From Deltaproteobacteria bacterium (GTDB taxonomy: Bacteria; Desulfobacterota; Binatia; UBA9968; JAJDTQ01): a DNA stretch of 52,529 nt. The stretch lies in the NCBI GenBank assembly GCA_026712905.1, contig JAPOPM010000165.1, forward strand, positions 1 to 52,529, written 5' to 3'. Both the position numbers and the translations under genes were made by a program. This document shows positions 7,555 to 15,410 of the stretch, piece by piece. Positions within the stretch are counted from its first letter, which is position 1; each line of letters opens with the position of its first letter. The notes under the pieces are model-generated. The model had not been told where the DNA came from. It saw only the letters and a program-made list of their open reading frames with translations, and did no database searches.

Positions 7555-9801
7555 TCAACTCGACTCCTCGTCGCCGTCGGATTCCTTCCCCGCCCCTCCG
7601 GCACTCGATCCGGCCTCCAGACGCCCCGTGAGCAAGTAGCGGTAGAGGTCGAGGGCGACGCCCTGCTCGTGCTCCTCCAGCCAGCCCCGCGTGGCCGGAG
7701 TCAGCACCATGGTCCTGCACGGCTCGTCCGCGAGCACCACCGGCGCCGCCTCGTCCGGCCATATGGCATCGCCCGGGCTGAATTGATGGAGACGCGCGCC
7801 GGCGTCATCGTAGGCGGATGCGCGACCGGAAAGCAGCAATTGCAGACCGTCTTGCGGCGCGTCCGGCCCCGCAAGTGGCTCCTGCGCCCCGTACTCGTGG
7901 GGCGTGAGCCAGCGTCCAAGCTCCTCCATCAGGTCCTCGAACTGTATCTGCCGCTCCAGATAACGCTCGACGTCATCGGCGGTTCGCTCCAGCAACGCGG
8001 CGCGGCGCGCGTCCGGCGTGGTCTCGTCCGCCTTCCACGCCTCGATCACCATCTCCTCGCAACGCTCGAGACCGCGCTCGACATCCGCCTCGAACAACAA
8101 CTCGGTGAACACGGCCGGCGGCAGATTGCGCTCCAGGCCGAACCTCAAGGTCTCGGACACACCGCTCAGAACCAACCGCACCCCGGCCGCGTGCGCCGCC
8201 TGCAGGAACCTGCTGAGCGTGTTCACGGCCGAGAAGTCGAAGCCGGACACGGCCGTGAAGTCCAATATGAGGGAGGAAGGACGGGAGGGACCGTTAAGGG
8301 ATTCCTTGAGGCGATCGGTCAGCGGGATGGCGCTGCCGAAGAAGATGTAGCCGCGCAGCCGGTAGGCGTGCACGCCCTCGCCTTCCGCCAGCAGGATGGC
8401 GCGCTCGGGTACGGAACGTACCTTGTTGCTCTGGCGCTCGCGGGCGGTGAACTCGGCTTCGATGGGATCCACGCGGCTGAGCCGCACCGCGAAAAACACG
8501 AGCGTTGCCAGCATACCGGCGGCCACGCCCTCGAACAGCCCGAGGGTGACGATGACCACGAAGATGAGGAGGATGATGCCGAACTCGGACGGCGGCAGCC
8601 GCCGGCGGCTTCTCACAAGCCCTTCGTCCAGCATGCCGAGGCCGGCGAAGGTCAGCATCCCCCCCACGATCGCCGTAGGGACGATTTCCAGCATGCCGTC
8701 GCCAAGGAACAACGCGCTGCCGATGACGGCGGCCGTGATCACGCCGGTCAGCCGGGTAGCGGCCCCGAAGAGCTTGCTGCGAAGCGAGGCCGGGACAACC
8801 AGGGTCGCCACCGTGCCACCGCCCAGGCCGCTGACCATGCAGGCAACCCCCGTCGCCGTGAACTCCCCGTCCCAGTCCAGCTCCTGGTCGACGGCAAGCT
8901 CGAGGCCGGCCACGTTCATCACGATACAGATAAAGGCGATCAACACGAGAATCAGCATTTCGGGCGCCTGACCGGCCATCGCGGCCCAGTCCACATGCGC
9001 CACATCGGCCGGCCCCAGGACCGGCCACAGGCGCCCCCCGGCCGTTCCCGTGAGCAACAGCCCCTCCGCTCTCGCCTCCTCGCCGGAAAGCCCCAGGGCG
9101 GCGAAGACCAGGTGATGCGCGCCGACGGCCAGCGCGACACTGATCGGCAGGATCAGCGCATGGCGCAAGCGCTTCATCAGGAGATAGAGCCCGATTCCGA
9201 AAACCACACCGGGCACCCATATCCAGAACACGGAAGGCTCCACCAGCGCCGGGAGCGTGCGCCAATCCAGCTTGGCCCCCATCAGCGACATGGCGGCGAG
9301 GCACACGGCGCCGCCGATCCCGGCCACGAAGCCGCCGGCCACGGGATAGGGGATGAAGCGCACCAGGTTGGCGAGCTTGAACCACCCGATCATGAGGCAA
9401 CACGCTCCGGTGCCCATGGCGCTGATGATCAGCGCGCCCGCCGCGGTGACGAACAGCGCCTCGCCGCGCGCGTCCACCGTGGTCGCCACCGAGGCCATGA
9501 CGATCACCAGCGCGGGAGACAGCCCGGCGATCACCCCGCGGTAGCCGCCGGTGAAGGCGATGATGAGGCAGGAGGCGAAGGTCCCGAACAGCACCAGGCC
9601 GACGCCCTGGGAGGAATAGGGCGCCAGCGGGCCGGAGTATATGGCGGTGCCGAAGGCAACGTAGGCGACGAGCAGGCTCAGTCCGGAACTGAGTCCGGCG
9701 GTGAGTGCCGGAACCAACTTCCCGGACGCGACGTCGGCGCGAAGCTCGGACATCAGGTCCGGGGGCCGGGGCTTCGCGGTCACTGCCTCGTGGTCGTGCA
9801 T
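7555..9801 (-). CDS. SulP-family anion transporter with STAS and cyclic-nucleotide-binding-like C-terminus
   Basis: 748 residues. The first 430 or so hold the hydrophobic SulP core with about a dozen membrane segments and typical stretches such as GLSPALVIVMASVA and VRFIPYPVAGGFVAGIGG. A STAS domain follows, with SSLILDFTAVSGFDFSAVN, the usual regulatory loop. The last 150 residues form a jelly-roll-like segment (LQLLLSGRASAYDDAGARL, FSPGDAIWPDE) that resembles a cNMP-binding domain but lacks its phosphate-binding arginine motif. SulP proteins take up sulfate, bicarbonate or dicarboxylates; the substrate here is unknown. The start codon is uncertain because no SD is seen. Confidence 0.9.
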   Translation of the reverse strand: MHDHEAVTAKPRPPDLMSELRADVASGKLVPALTAGLSSGLSLLVAYVAFGTAIYSGPLAPYSSQGVGLVLFGTFASCLIIAFTGGYRGVIAGLSPALVIVMASVATTVDARGEALFVTAAGALIISAMGTGACCLMIGWFKLANLVRFIPYPVAGGFVAGIGGAVCLAAMSLMGAKLDWRTLPALVEPSVFWIWVPGVVFGIGLYLLMKRLRHALILPISVALAVGAHHLVFAALGLSGEEARAEGLLLTGTAGGRLWPVLGPADVAHVDWAAMAGQAPEMLILVLIAFICIVMNVAGLELAVDQELDWDGEFTATGVACMVSGLGGGTVATLVVPASLRSKLFGAATRLTGVITAAVIGSALFLGDGMLEIVPTAIVGGMLTFAGLGMLDEGLVRSRRRLPPSEFGIILLIFVVIVTLGLFEGVAAGMLATLVFFAVRLSRVDPIEAEFTARERQSNKVRSVPERAILLAEGEGVHAYRLRGYIFFGSAIPLTDRLKESLNGPSRPSSLILDFTAVSGFDFSAVNTLSRFLQAAHAAGVRLVLSGVSETLRFGLERNLPPAVFTELLFEADVERGLERCEEMVIEAWKADETTPDARRAALLERTADDVERYLERQIQFEDLMEELGRWLTPHEYGAQEPLAGPDAPQDGLQLLLSGRASAYDDAGARLHQFSPGDAIWPDEAAPVVLADEPCRTMVLTPATRGWLEEHEQGVALDLYRYLLTGRLEAGSSAGGAGKESDGDEESS

Positions 9802-9909
9802 CCGGAGGCGACGTTAACCATATTGCCATGGCCCGCGCAATACCGGTGGCGAGGAACATGGCGGGAGGCCGGTGCCGGCAAGTCGAGCACGAGGGCCGGC
9901 CGATCCGCG

Positions 9910-11331
9910 TCAGCGTTGTTCCACGCGCTGGACATCGATGCCCCACCGGTCCAGCGTCGTGCCGAGCGTCCGGTCGAGCGCGGTCAGGGCGTTGCGGTAA
10001 CCGACCACAGCGTCGACCTCCCTGTTCTGCGCCCGCACCAAGTCATCCTCGAACCGGGCGATCTGGAACGCGGACGACAGACCCACTTGCAGCTTGCGCC
10101 GTTCGACGTCGAGCTTCCGTTCGGCCAGATCGCGTCCCACCCGCGCGAGATCGATCTGGCGTAGCCCGACGGCGACATCGTGCACCGCCCTCCTCACCTC
10201 GATGCGGATGGCCTGGCGCGTCTCTGCCAGCCTCAATTCGGCCTGCCGCAGACCATTCCGCGCCTTCTGCCACGCGCGCCTGGAAGAACGGTCCCACAAC
10301 GGTACGGTCAGGTTCAGCTCTCCGCTGTAATCCGTCCGTCCGGGCGTACGGCCGCGCGCAACCTCGGCGCGCAGCGAGAGGTCCCAACGCAGATCGTTCT
10401 CTGCCACGCGCACGTCGAGCCGCGCCAATGTCACTCCGACTTCGGCCCGCAGGTAGTCCAAACGACGCTCGAAGGCCGTCTCGATGCTCTGTTGCAGATC
10501 AGGCCGCAGGCGCGTGACACCAGGCTCCTCCCGCGGCTCCACGCGAGCCGTGTCCCGAAGGTCAAGAACGTTGACGAGACCCGAGTTGGCCGTGGCGAGG
10601 CGGCTCTCGGTCTCGGTCAGCGCATACTCCTTGTCCGCGACCTGCGCCTCCGCCTGCACGAGTTCCTGCTGGGCCATCTGGCCGGCCTCGACCAGCGCCC
10701 GATTCACCGTGAGTTGCGTGCGCGCGCGCTCCAGGGCGTCCCGCGCGATGACGTTCTGGCGCGCCGCTCTCAAGACTCCCCGGTAGGCATCGATCACGGA
10801 CCCGATGACCCTGCCGATCCGATCTCGAAATACCCGCATCGCGATGCGGTCCTGCATGCGCGCCCCGATCAAGGGAGCGATGTCGACTTCCGTGCCGAAC
10901 CCCTTGAGAAGCGGCTGTGAAAAGCTCAGGGCCGTCGTACCCCTCTTGGGCCCTTGTCCGCCCACACGCTGCTGCCAGTCAAGCCGGAATTCGCCACCGG
11001 CGGGAACCCGCAGGGTCGGTCCGAAGGAGATCTTCGTGTCTTCGTCCGCGCGGCCCCGGGCGACGGTGGAGGCTTGGATGCGCGCGCGCGGCCGGTAGCG
11101 TTCCTCGGCCTCCTCCAGCGAGAGCTTCTGGTCCTGGCGATCGAGTTGCGCGGAGGTCACGGAACGGCTGTTCTCGAGCGCAACCCGGATCGTGTCCTCG
11201 AGAGCGAGCCGGAGAATCTCCTTCCCGCCGTCGGGTTCAGCCCCCGGGCACGGCGACCACAGCATCACGAGGAGCAACGACGCCATGGAGGCCTTCCAAC
11301 GCCTGAAACCAAGAGATTCTGTAATTGGCAT
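9910..11331 (-). CDS. TolC-family outer-membrane efflux protein
   Basis: About 473 residues. The start is uncertain: ATG at 11346, 11331 or 11286, the last having GGAAGG upstream. The start at 11331 gives a sensible signal peptide, with RRWK before SLLLVMLW and cleavage near SPCPGA. The body shows the long helical repeats of TolC-type channels: ALEDTIRVALENSRSV at the start and the duplicated helix motif ALVEAGQMAQQELVQAEAQV, matched later by RRKLQVGLSSAFQIARFEDD. It forms the outer-membrane conduit of tripartite exporters. It is transcribed divergently from the PAS-HlyD adaptor, which is probably its partner. Confidence 0.88.
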   Translation of the reverse strand: MPITESLGFRRWKASMASLLLVMLWSPCPGAEPDGGKEILRLALEDTIRVALENSRSVTSAQLDRQDQKLSLEEAEERYRPRARIQASTVARGRADEDTKISFGPTLRVPAGGEFRLDWQQRVGGQGPKRGTTALSFSQPLLKGFGTEVDIAPLIGARMQDRIAMRVFRDRIGRVIGSVIDAYRGVLRAARQNVIARDALERARTQLTVNRALVEAGQMAQQELVQAEAQVADKEYALTETESRLATANSGLVNVLDLRDTARVEPREEPGVTRLRPDLQQSIETAFERRLDYLRAEVGVTLARLDVRVAENDLRWDLSLRAEVARGRTPGRTDYSGELNLTVPLWDRSSRRAWQKARNGLRQAELRLAETRQAIRIEVRRAVHDVAVGLRQIDLARVGRDLAERKLDVERRKLQVGLSSAFQIARFEDDLVRAQNREVDAVVGYRNALTALDRTLGTTLDRWGIDVQRVEQR

Positions 11332-11402
11332 TATCCATCTCAACATCGGTGGGATTGTCGTTGACAGAATGAAGTTCCATTATGGGATAGATAAGACTAT
11401 CA

Positions 11403-11430
11403 TTGACAAACAAGTTCTCTTTTGGATAAT
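11403..11430 (+). promoter_or_regulatory. Probable sigma70 promoter for the PAS-HlyD/ABC operon
   Basis: TTGACA at 11403-11408 and GATAAT at 11425-11430 are separated by 16 bases, within an AT-rich divergent region that stands out from the GC-rich background. A nearby inverted repeat GATAG/CTATC lies just upstream. The promoter would give a leader of about 140 bases before the ATG at 11576. Confidence 0.5.
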
Positions 11431-11575
11431 TGTTCTATCATTTGTTGTTTCGCCAAGGAAGGAGTCCTCTTCGACCCGCGCGGCGCCCCCGCTCGCACGG
11501 GTCTTCCCCGAAGACCCCTAGATCGTCCAGCATATCGCGAAGACGGCCATCGACACGCTGAGGGTCCGAGTTGAT

Positions 11576-13414
11576 ATGCGCACCGACACACCCATGACGA
11601 CCGCCCGCGGAGGGCCGGCCGGCTCAGGCGCCCGGGAACCGGGTGCGGCAGCCGACCGGGACGTCCTTTTCCGGATGATCTGCGAGAGCATGGCGTACGG
11701 CGTCATGCTCATCGACGGAAAGGGACGGACCGAGACCTTCAACCCGGCGGCCGCGGAGATCCTCGGCCTCGAACGGGAGGCCGTTGTGGGGCACAGCTTC
11801 GCCGAGGTCTTCGTGGCCAACGGCGGGTTCGAAGAGCTGAGCGAGGCCGTGCTGGCGGCAATCTACGAGGGGGCAGTGGGCCGTCAGCAAGTGGTCAACG
11901 TCACGGTGGACGGCCGAATACGGCCGCTGGCGGTCGAGAGTTCCTACTTGCGGGGGACCGAGAGCGGCGAAGGCTCCGACCGCGCCCTGGTTGCCGTGTT
12001 CAGCGACATCTCGGAACTCGAACGCCTGCGCGCCAAGGAGTTGGCTCTCGCCAGGGACCTCCAGAGCAAACACGAGGAACTGCGCGAAGCCTACCGTAGC
12101 CTCGAAGGGCGCAATGTCGAGCTCGGGACCCTGCTGCAGAAGATCCGCGCGGTGCGGCTGGTCGCGTCGGCGTGCGCCGTCGTCCTGGTGCTCGGCATCG
12201 GCGCCTATCTGTGGAACGAATCTCCCACCGCCTGGTTCGGCGCGAAGGAGACCCACGCCGGCGGAGCGGTCGCCGGCGTCCGCCTCCTTGTCGTCGAGCC
12301 CAAGAGAATCGTGTCCACGATCACCGTGGCGAGCGAGATCGGGCCGCGCCGCCAGGTTTCCGTGACGAGCCCGATCGGAGGACAGGTGGGGGCGGTCCAC
12401 GTCAAGCTTGGGGAGAGTGTCGCCGCGGGCCAGCCGCTGCTGAGCCTCGACGTGAGCGAGGTCGAGATCCAGCGCCGGAAGGCACAGGCGATCTTTCTCA
12501 AGGCGAAAGCAGAGGCGGAGCGGCTCGCCAACTGGAAGAACAGCGTCGACGCGTCGAAGGCGAAACGGGCCGTGACCAAGGCGCGCATCGCCCTCGAAGG
12601 CGCGAATACCAAGTTCGAAGAGACGGCATTCCTGGTCGAGCAAGGGCTCACGCCCGCCGCGCGGGAGAAGGCCGCGGAGCGGGAGCGGCGGGCGCGGCGT
12701 CTGGATCTGGAGTCCGCCGAACAGGACTTCGACGCGGTCCTCGACAAAGGACCCGACAAACGGGAACTGGCCCGTCTGGAGCTGGCCAACGCCAAGGAAG
12801 ACCTCGAGCGTATCGAACGGCTGCTGCGCAACGCAACGGTGACGGCTCCGGTTGCAGGTGTGGTGCTCCGTCTCGGCGAAGGGTTCGGGCGGGACAATGA
12901 TGGACTTTCGCCCGGGACCTCCATCGAGCCGGGACAACACCTCGTCACGATCGCGGACATGGAGGGCGTCACCACGGCGGGCCGGGTGGATGAAGTGGAC
13001 GTACGCCGTATCCGGCCGGGGCACGCGGTGAGGATCGCCGGCCCGGCCTTCCCGGGCATCACGTTGGAGGGGACGGTCACGCATGTCTCGTCGCGCGCGT
13101 TCCGTTCCCCCGGGGGGAAGAGCTTGCCGACCTTCGAGATCGCGGCCGTGGTGGACAAGCTCGACCCTCAACAGCGCGAGGCGGTGCGCCTCGGCATGTC
13201 CGCCGACATGCAGATCGTCATTCACGAAAGCGAGCGGGCGCTCGTTGTCCCGGTCAAGGCGGTGGACCTTTCCAACGGCACGCCACGGGTGCGCGTGCGG
13301 GACGAAACCACGGGGAGCGAACGCGTGGTCGAGGTAAAGACCGGGGTCACCACCCTCGACTCGGTCGAGATCCTCGCGGGTCTCGCGCCCGGCGACAAGG
13401 TGATCGTGCCGTGA
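11576..13414 (+). CDS. PAS domain fused to HlyD-type periplasmic adaptor
   Basis: 612 residues. Residues 28-148 form a PAS sensor domain (GVMLIDGKGRTETFNPAAAE, then AVFSDISELERL). A coiled linker spans about 147-190 and one membrane segment about 193-213. The rest is a HlyD/MacA-type membrane fusion protein: a barrel-sandwich half motif (VTSPIGGQVGAVHVKLGESV), a helical hairpin rich in K/E/R, the second half motif (NATVTAPVAGVVLRLGEG) and a C-terminal beta-barrel. The topology puts PAS in the cytoplasm and the adaptor in the periplasm. It overlaps the ABC ATPase gene by four bases. Linking a cytoplasmic sensor directly to an export adaptor is unusual. Confidence 0.88.
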   Translation: MRTDTPMTTARGGPAGSGAREPGAAADRDVLFRMICESMAYGVMLIDGKGRTETFNPAAAEILGLEREAVVGHSFAEVFVANGGFEELSEAVLAAIYEGAVGRQQVVNVTVDGRIRPLAVESSYLRGTESGEGSDRALVAVFSDISELERLRAKELALARDLQSKHEELREAYRSLEGRNVELGTLLQKIRAVRLVASACAVVLVLGIGAYLWNESPTAWFGAKETHAGGAVAGVRLLVVEPKRIVSTITVASEIGPRRQVSVTSPIGGQVGAVHVKLGESVAAGQPLLSLDVSEVEIQRRKAQAIFLKAKAEAERLANWKNSVDASKAKRAVTKARIALEGANTKFEETAFLVEQGLTPAAREKAAERERRARRLDLESAEQDFDAVLDKGPDKRELARLELANAKEDLERIERLLRNATVTAPVAGVVLRLGEGFGRDNDGLSPGTSIEPGQHLVTIADMEGVTTAGRVDEVDVRRIRPGHAVRIAGPAFPGITLEGTVTHVSSRAFRSPGGKSLPTFEIAAVVDKLDPQQREAVRLGMSADMQIVIHESERALVVPVKAVDLSNGTPRVRVRDETTGSERVVEVKTGVTTLDSVEILAGLAPGDKVIVP

Positions 13415-14130
13415 ACGGGGCGGAAGCCGGACCGACGCTGCTGCGGCTCGTGGACATTCGCCGGAGCTACCGCATCGGCCCGGTGAACGTGGACGTGCTC
13501 CAGGGAGTGAACCTGGATATCGACAAGGGTGATCTCGCCGCCATCATGGGGCCGTCCGGTTCCGGCAAGTCCACTCTCATGAACATCATCGGCCTCCTCG
13601 ATCCACCGACTCACGGGAAGTACATCCTGAAGGGCCGGGAGATCGAGTCGATGGGCGACGACGAGCTCGCCGCCCTGCGCAACGCCACCATCGGCTTCGT
13701 GTTTCAGTCATTCCATCTCCTCCCGCGCATGAACGCCTGGCGAAACGTCGGTTTGCCGCTGATCTACCGCGGCGTCGACCGCAAGGAAATTCGCCGCCGG
13801 GCCCACGAGGCGCTGGAGAGGGTCGGGCTCGGATCGCGTGTGGAACACCGGCCGGACGAGCTCTCGGGCGGACAGCGGCAACGCGTGGCCATCGCCCGCG
13901 CACTCGTGGGTGAGCCCGAGATCCTGCTGGCGGACGAGCCCACCGGCGCCCTCGATGCGGCCACCGGTCAGGACATCATGAAGCTCCTGAGGGAGCTGAA
14001 CGCGGATCGCGGGACGACCATCGTCGTGATCACTCACGACCAGGCTGTAGCGGCCCAATGCCGGCGCCGGATGCACATCCACAAGGGAGAACTGCAGGAG
14101 CATCGCCCGGCACACGGAGAGCAGGGATAG
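13411..14130 (+). CDS. MacB/LolD-type ABC transporter ATP-binding protein
   Basis: 239 residues, the usual size. Walker A is GPSGSGKS (residues 47-54). The Q-loop region is [18 protein letters not shown], the signature is LSGGQRQR, and Walker B is [12 protein letters not shown] followed by VVITHD. This subclass powers MacB, LolCDE and FtsX-like permeases that work with HlyD adaptors and TolC channels. The start overlaps the adaptor stop, so the two are translationally coupled. No permease gene follows; the next gene is an MFS carrier on the opposite strand. The ATPase therefore either serves a permease encoded elsewhere or is a relic. Confidence 0.93.
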   Translation: MNGAEAGPTLLRLVDIRRSYRIGPVNVDVLQGVNLDIDKGDLAAIMGPSGSGKSTLMNIIGLLDPPTHGKYILKGREIESMGDDELAALRNATIGFVFQSFHLLPRMNAWRNVGLPLIYRGVDRKEIRRRAHEALERVGLGSRVEHRPDELSGGQRQRVAIARALVGEPEILLADEPTGALDAATGQDIMKLLRELNADRGTTIVVITHDQAVAAQCRRRMHIHKGELQEHRPAHGEQG

Positions 14131-14135
14131 GGACG

Positions 14136-14224
14136 TTGAGCGTTATCGGGCGAGCCAACCTGGCGGAGGCGTGCTGGGGGTCGACGAATACGGACAGCCG
14201 CGAGACTCGTCACCGCGGATTCCC
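14136..14224 (+). other. Possible residue of a lost ABC permease start
   Basis: Six bases after the ATPase stop a TTG opens a frame reading LSVIGRANLAEACW before it loses protein-like character near 14175. FtsX/MacB-like permeases often begin with a short 'R.NL.EA' helix and follow the ATPase at just this spacing. The match is short and could be chance. Nothing else is seen between the ATPase and the convergent MFS gene. Confidence 0.2.
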
Positions 14225-15403
14225 TTACATCGGCGTGGCGTGGCCGCCCGTCCGATACTTCATCACGAACAGAACGAACCCGCCTAGCCCCACCACCGCG
14301 GTGGCAAGGAACATGGCGGGATAGTTGTTGCCGTTGAAGTGGAGCATGACGCCGGCCAACACCCCGCCCATGCCGATGGCGAGGTCGTAGAACAGGTGGT
14401 ACTGGGCCATGCTGAGGCCCCACCGATCGCGCGGTGCCAGGTCGATGGTCATGGTCATGAGCGCGGCATGGGTGGAGCCGTAGCCGAACCCCATGATGGC
14501 CGCGGAGACCAGCAGCATCATGGGCGTGCGCGCCAGCACCAGCACCACCATGCCCACCAGGGCCAGGAGGTAGGTTGGGATGATCACGAACGGCCGGCCC
14601 TTGCGGTCGGAGAGCGGACCGAAGATGGGCCTGCCGGCCACCACCGCCACCGCGAAGACGCCGAACCAGATGCCCGGGTCCCCTCCCTTTTCCAGGGCGT
14701 AAAGCGACAGAAAGGCGATGATGCTGCCGCGGGAGATCCCCAGTAGACCCATGCTCACCGCGGGCAGGAGGGATGCGGGCAGGATGAAGGTCTCGAACCA
14801 GCGCAGGCGCCGGGCCACGGCCTTGGCTTTCACCGGCTCGGGAATCGACAGCGCCGCCAGCAGGCCGACCGCCGCCGCCGCCGCCCCGCTGAGAAACACC
14901 GTCGGGAAGCCATAACCGGCCACTATCCAGAAGGCGAAGGCCGGCGCGATGGAGTAGGCCACGGTGCTTACCGCCCCGGAGTAGCTGATGAGGGTGCCGC
15001 GGAGATGATCCGGAGAGATGTCCGCCACCAAGGTGCCTATGGACGTCGTGCATCCCGACCACCCGAAGCCGTGGTACGTGCGCAGCAGCAGCGCCACCAG
15101 CACCGAGGCGGTCCAGACGTAGCCCGTGGCGGCGGTGATGAAGATGCTCAGCCCCCCCACGAGAAACATCTTGCTGCCCAGGCGGTCGATGTAGGCTCCC
15201 ACCAGCGGCCGCACCAGGGTGGCGCCGAGGGGGAAGGCGGCCATGACCACACCGATCATGAACGGGCTCGTCCCCATGTTCTTGAGGTACACGGGGAACA
15301 CCGGCTCGATCAGGAACATGGCGAAGAAGAGCCCGAAGCGGGCGCCGCAGGTAAGGAGGAAGTCCCGGAACCAGCCTCGCGCGGCGGGAGCTTGGGGTTC
15401 CAC
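14225..15403 (-). CDS. MFS transporter
   Basis: 392 residues from a GTG at 15403, which lies just after the HyuB stop at 15411. The frame is open up to 15487 (420 residues), but that extension is arginine-rich and overlaps HyuB. Twelve hydrophobic segments are seen. The MFS loop motif appears as GAYIDRLGSKMFLVGG after TM2 and again as GPLSDRKGRPFVII in the second half. The substrate is unknown. Position directly downstream of hyuB on the same strand suggests it carries the substrate or product of the hydantoinase-type enzyme. Confidence 0.88.
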   Translation of the reverse strand: MEPQAPAARGWFRDFLLTCGARFGLFFAMFLIEPVFPVYLKNMGTSPFMIGVVMAAFPLGATLVRPLVGAYIDRLGSKMFLVGGLSIFITAATGYVWTASVLVALLLRTYHGFGWSGCTTSIGTLVADISPDHLRGTLISYSGAVSTVAYSIAPAFAFWIVAGYGFPTVFLSGAAAAAVGLLAALSIPEPVKAKAVARRLRWFETFILPASLLPAVSMGLLGISRGSIIAFLSLYALEKGGDPGIWFGVFAVAVVAGRPIFGPLSDRKGRPFVIIPTYLLALVGMVVLVLARTPMMLLVSAAIMGFGYGSTHAALMTMTIDLAPRDRWGLSMAQYHLFYDLAIGMGGVLAGVMLHFNGNNYPAMFLATAVVGLGGFVLFVMKYRTGGHATPM

Positions 15404-15410
15404 GGGGAGC

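Noticed and set aside
7432..10164. 910-residue plus-strand frame
   Set aside because: Antisense to the SulP and TolC genes, rich in H, R, Q and G, typical of shadow frames in GC-rich DNA.
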